A DNA stretch of 53,456 nt, taken from assembly GCA_018240745.1 (NCBI GenBank), contig JAFEFF010000183.1, positions 1-53,456 of the forward strand, written 5' to 3'. Source of the DNA: Pseudomonadota bacterium (GTDB lineage: Bacteria; Pseudomonadota; Alphaproteobacteria; Reyranellales; Reyranellaceae). The translations under genes were made by a program, and so were the position numbers. Within the stretch, counting starts at the first letter, position 1, and each line of letters begins with the position of its first letter. This document shows, piece after piece, positions 50,985 to 53,456 of the stretch. The notes beneath the pieces were generated by a model, which worked only from the letters and a program-made list of their open reading frames with translations, had not been told where the DNA came from and did no database searches.

Positions 50985-51857
50985 TCAACCCCGCCAGAAG
51001 CACTCGGCCTTCCTGAACTGCTTCCACGCCCGCTCGAGCCTGGTCCGGCGGCGCTTCTCGCCGGAGTCGGCCTGCTTGGCGAGCTGTCGCAGCAGGCGCG
51101 TCACGTCTTCCGACGGACGGGCCGCCACGGCGATGTCGTCCAGCATGCGGGCCGCCACCGCGCGATCGTTCAGGGCTCCGAGCGCGCCCTGCAGGCGCAC
51201 TGTCGCCTCGATATAGGCTTTCGCCGCCTTCGAATCAAAAGGCGCCGCCGCAAAGACGGGGCGCAGGAACTCGGCAGCGTAACGCTGCTTCTTGATGGCG
51301 ATGCGCAACCGGTGCAGTTCCTTGCCGCCCAGCTTCGACAGATGCCGGCCGCGCTGCTCGACCTTGCGATGGCGCCGCTCCAGCAGGTCGCTGCCGAACG
51401 CGTCGAGCCGGCCGCCGCTATTGGGCGGCGCTTCCTCGACGAAGGCGATGAGCTGGCCGTCGAAGGCGTTGTAGCGGGCGCCGGACAGGGCGGCACGGGC
51501 GCGCTCGAGATGGGCTTTCGCGAGCCGCGCGGCGATGCGCTTCACCAGCGGCGGAACGCCCTCGAGCGTCTCGGTCAGGAAAACATGCAGGTCGCGCGCG
51601 GGCCCGCACTCGCCGGCCAGCCATCGGGCCTCGGCCGCCATCGCTCGCACCAGACGCCCCTCGACCGGGCCGACGGCGTCGCGGAACAGGCCGAGGGCCG
51701 CCCGCAGGCGCCGCAGCGCCACCCGGGTCTGGTGGATGCCGATCGGCCGGCGGCTCGCCAGCACGACGGCGCGGTATTTCAGCAAGTCGGCATGGCATTC
51801 CGCCACGATCTGCCGCAGCGCCCGGTCGGGCGGGGTATCGGGGGCGAGGGTCGTCAT
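50985..51857 (-). CDS. CHAD-domain protein
   Basis: A 290-residue helical protein. The conserved-His/basic pattern of CHAD domains is clear: IHQTRVALRRLRAALGLF at the start, ECGPARDLHVFL in the middle, and LHRLRIAIKKQRYAAEFL in the second repeat, with GALGALNDRAVAARML. CHAD domains bind polyphosphate and often pair with CYTH enzymes; none is adjacent here. Translation begins at ATG 51857 (MTTLAPDTPPDRALRQIV). It follows no close operon partner, being about 50 bases upstream of the CobW gene on the same strand, so co-transcription is possible. Confidence 0.9.
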   Translation of the reverse strand: MTTLAPDTPPDRALRQIVAECHADLLKYRAVVLASRRPIGIHQTRVALRRLRAALGLFRDAVGPVEGRLVRAMAAEARWLAGECGPARDLHVFLTETLEGVPPLVKRIAARLAKAHLERARAALSGARYNAFDGQLIAFVEEAPPNSGGRLDAFGSDLLERRHRKVEQRGRHLSKLGGKELHRLRIAIKKQRYAAEFLRPVFAAAPFDSKAAKAYIEATVRLQGALGALNDRAVAARMLDDIAVAARPSEDVTRLLRQLAKQADSGEKRRRTRLERAWKQFRKAECFWRG

Positions 51858-52015
51858 GCAGGGCGGCACCCTATCGGCTGACGGCCGGCCGGCAACCTCA
51901 ATCGGAGGCAGTCTGGCCGAGGATTTGTGTCAGCCGGCTGATTTCGCCGTCCGGACGGGCAGTTAGCGGGCATTTCCGGTGGCGGCTTGCGGGCCCGCTG
52001 GCCTAGAGTCGCCAC

Positions 52016-52531
52016 ATGACTATCGATGCGGCAGCCTTCAAGCAGGGCATGCGCCACCTCGCCGCCAGCGTGACCCTGATCACGACCCGCCATCGGGACC
52101 TGCGCGGCGGGCTCACCGCCACGGCGGTCTGCTCGGTTTCGGCCGACCCACCGCAGCTCCTGGTCTGCGTCAACAAGACGGCCTCCGCCCATGACCCGAT
52201 CGGCGAGGCGGGCTTCTTCTGCGTCAACATCCTCGCCCCCGGCCACCGCAAGATCGCCGAGCGTTTTGCCGGCATGGACGGCGTCGAGGGCGACGAGCGC
52301 TTCGCCGACATGGGCGAATGGTCGAGCCTGTCGACCGGCGCGCCGGTGCTGAAGGGCTGTCCGGTGTCCTTCGACTGCCGGCTGGTCACCAAGGTCTCGG
52401 CCGGCACGCACACGATCTACATCGGTGAGATCGTCGATCTTACCCTCGACGCGTCGGCGCACCCGTTGCTGTATGCCGACGGCACCTTCGTGCATGGCGA
52501 GCTGTTGAAGAAAGCCGTCCAGGCCGCCTAG
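52016..52531 (+). CDS. Flavin reductase-like FMN-binding protein
   Basis: A 171-residue split-barrel protein of the flavin reductase (HpaC/RutF-like) family. FKQGMRHLAASVTLITT, GLTATAVCSVSADPPQLLVCVN, FCVNILAPGH, ERF and the late HTIYIGEIVDL, LLYADGTF are typical. It should reduce FMN or FAD with NAD(P)H and supply it to a separate monooxygenase; the luciferase-like protein at 3-4 kb is one possible but unlinked client. It is directly followed by the TDT transporter gene (7 bases), suggesting co-transcription. Confidence 0.93.
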   Translation: MTIDAAAFKQGMRHLAASVTLITTRHRDLRGGLTATAVCSVSADPPQLLVCVNKTASAHDPIGEAGFFCVNILAPGHRKIAERFAGMDGVEGDERFADMGEWSSLSTGAPVLKGCPVSFDCRLVTKVSAGTHTIYIGEIVDLTLDASAHPLLYADGTFVHGELLKKAVQAA

Positions 52532-52538
52532 GCATCGC

Positions 52539-53456
52539 GTGAAAGCCATCCGCGATCTCTCGCCGGCCTATTTCGCCATGGTGATGGCGACGGGCATCGT
52601 GTCGATCGCCGCCCGCCTTTACGACATGCCGTCGGTGGCTGCCGTGCTCTTCGGCACCAATATCGTGGCCTACCTCGTGCTGCTGGTGCTGACGGGACTG
52701 CGGCTCCTGTGGTTTCCCCGCGCCTTCCTGGCCGATGCCGCCAACCACCAGCGCGGGCCGGGCAACCTCACCGTTGTCGCCGGCACGTGCGTGCTCGGCA
52801 GCCAGTTCGTGCTGATCGCCGGCGACATGGGCATCGCCACCGTCCTGTGGGTGGTCGCGGTGGTGCTCTGGATCGTGCTGATCTACGGCATCTTCGCCGC
52901 GCTGTCGGTGAAGCGCAACAAACCCGGCCTCGCCGAGGGCATCAATGGCGGCTGGCTGCTCGCGGTGGTGTCGACGCAGGCGATCGCGGTGCTGGCCGCT
53001 CTGATCGCGCCGCACTGGCCGCAGCCGCACCGGCTCGAGTTCAATTTCCTCGCCCTGTCGATGTGGCTGTGGGGCGGCATGCTCTACATCTGGATGGCGG
53101 CGCTGATCTTCTATCGCTATGCCTTCTTCGAGTTCGCGCCGAGCGACCTGTCGCCGCCCTACTGGATCAACATGGGCGCGATGGCGATCTCGACCCTGGC
53201 GGGCTCGCTGCTGATCGAGAACACGCCCGATGCGCCGTTCCTGCAATCCGTCCTGCCGTTCGTGCGCGGCTTCACGATTTTTTACTGGGCGACCGGGACC
53301 TGGTGGATCCCGATGTTGGTCGTCCTTGCGGTCTGGCGCCACGTGCTGCGCCGGTTCCCGCTGCGCTACGATCCGCTCTACTGGGGCGCGGTGTTCCCGC
53401 TCGGCATGTACACCGTGGCGACCTGGCAGATGGCGCGCGCCCTGGACCTGCCGTTC
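52539..53456 (+). CDS. TDT-family transporter (tellurite resistance/C4-dicarboxylate type), 3' end cut off
   Basis: A GTG start at 52539 opens a frame of 306 codons that runs off the window end without a stop. The translation begins MKAIRDLSPAYFAMVMATGIVSIA, the typical first helix of the TehA/SLAC1 fold, and continues with many membrane helices: LFGTNIVAYLVLLVLTG, FVLIAGDMGIATVLWVVAVV, NGGWLLAVVSTQAIAVL, WLWGGMLYIWMAALIFYR, and YWATGTWWIPMLVVLAVW. These resemble malate/tellurite or anion channels of the TDT family. The substrate is unknown. It follows the flavin reductase gene by 7 bases. Confidence 0.85.
   Translation, partial: MKAIRDLSPAYFAMVMATGIVSIAARLYDMPSVAAVLFGTNIVAYLVLLVLTGLRLLWFPRAFLADAANHQRGPGNLTVVAGTCVLGSQFVLIAGDMGIATVLWVVAVVLWIVLIYGIFAALSVKRNKPGLAEGINGGWLLAVVSTQAIAVLAALIAPHWPQPHRLEFNFLALSMWLWGGMLYIWMAALIFYRYAFFEFAPSDLSPPYWINMGAMAISTLAGSLLIENTPDAPFLQSVLPFVRGFTIFYWATGTWWIPMLVVLAVWRHVLRRFPLRYDPLYWGAVFPLGMYTVATWQMARALDLPF

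Overview
This window is GC-rich, densely coded chromosomal DNA of an alphaproteobacterium. The evidence is gene order: trpF-trpB-trpA, then accD-folC, trxA, addA-addB, murU-amgK-tsaE, ahcY, and the block HPr / EIIA / rapZ / short hprK / chvG / chvI facing pckA. These neighbourhoods are typical of Alphaproteobacteria. The genus cannot be fixed from the sequence; a Reyranella-like or other Rhodospirillales/Hyphomicrobiales lineage would fit, but that is inference. I see no phage, transposase, integrase, CRISPR array, rRNA or tRNA. Codon use looks uniform, so this is core chromosome rather than an island.

Layout. 1-5.8 kb holds small metabolic genes: a cut-off GntR/FCD regulator with a uronate dehydrogenase, a small OmpA-like protein, an actinobacterial-type DapD, a luciferase-like flavin oxidoreductase with an N-carbamoyl-D-amino acid hydrolase, and an NTF2-like protein. 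5.8-10.1 kb has an S49 peptidase and a tRNA1(Val)-type methyltransferase, divergent from a polyprenyl diphosphate synthase, then glycerol kinase. 10.7-14.7 kb is a pyrF-trpF-ridA-trpB-trpA run. 14.8-19.6 kb holds a small orphan protein, an MBL hydrolase, a D,D-carboxypeptidase, accD and folC. 19.7-28.5 kb (minus strand) is tsaE-amgK-murU-addB-addA-trxA, covering tRNA t6A synthesis, peptidoglycan recycling, double-strand-break repair and redox. 28.6-34.8 kb (minus) is chvI-chvG-hprK-rapZ-EIIA-HPr-ahcY, a regulatory PTS arm joined to an envelope/acid-sensing two-component system. pckA lies on the opposite strand. 37.5-41.6 kb holds a membrane adenylate/guanylate cyclase, an M20-like peptidase with an altered metal site, and a Rieske oxygenase. 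41.7-45.4 kb holds a GST and polA. A yybP-ykoY manganese riboswitch then precedes a TMEM165/GDT1-type transporter. The last 7 kb holds a Bug-type solute-binding protein with a ModA-like protein, OsmC, an MFS permease, a CobW-family GTPase with a His-rich loop, a CHAD protein, a flavin reductase and the start of a TDT-family transporter.

No obvious new multi-gene defence or biosynthetic system is present. The most interesting signals are at smaller scale. They include four families of short palindromic intergenic repeats, one of which abuts a start codon, supplies a stop codon in its other copy, and is inverted 8 kb apart. Others are a RidA homologue with a histone-H1-like tail inside the trp run, a PolA whose proofreading DxE motif has lost its first Asp, an M20 protein with three changed metal-site positions, a tsaE start codon inside the ahcY terminator, and the Mn riboswitch. 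All assignments come from reading the sequence and remembered family motifs; no database search was run.
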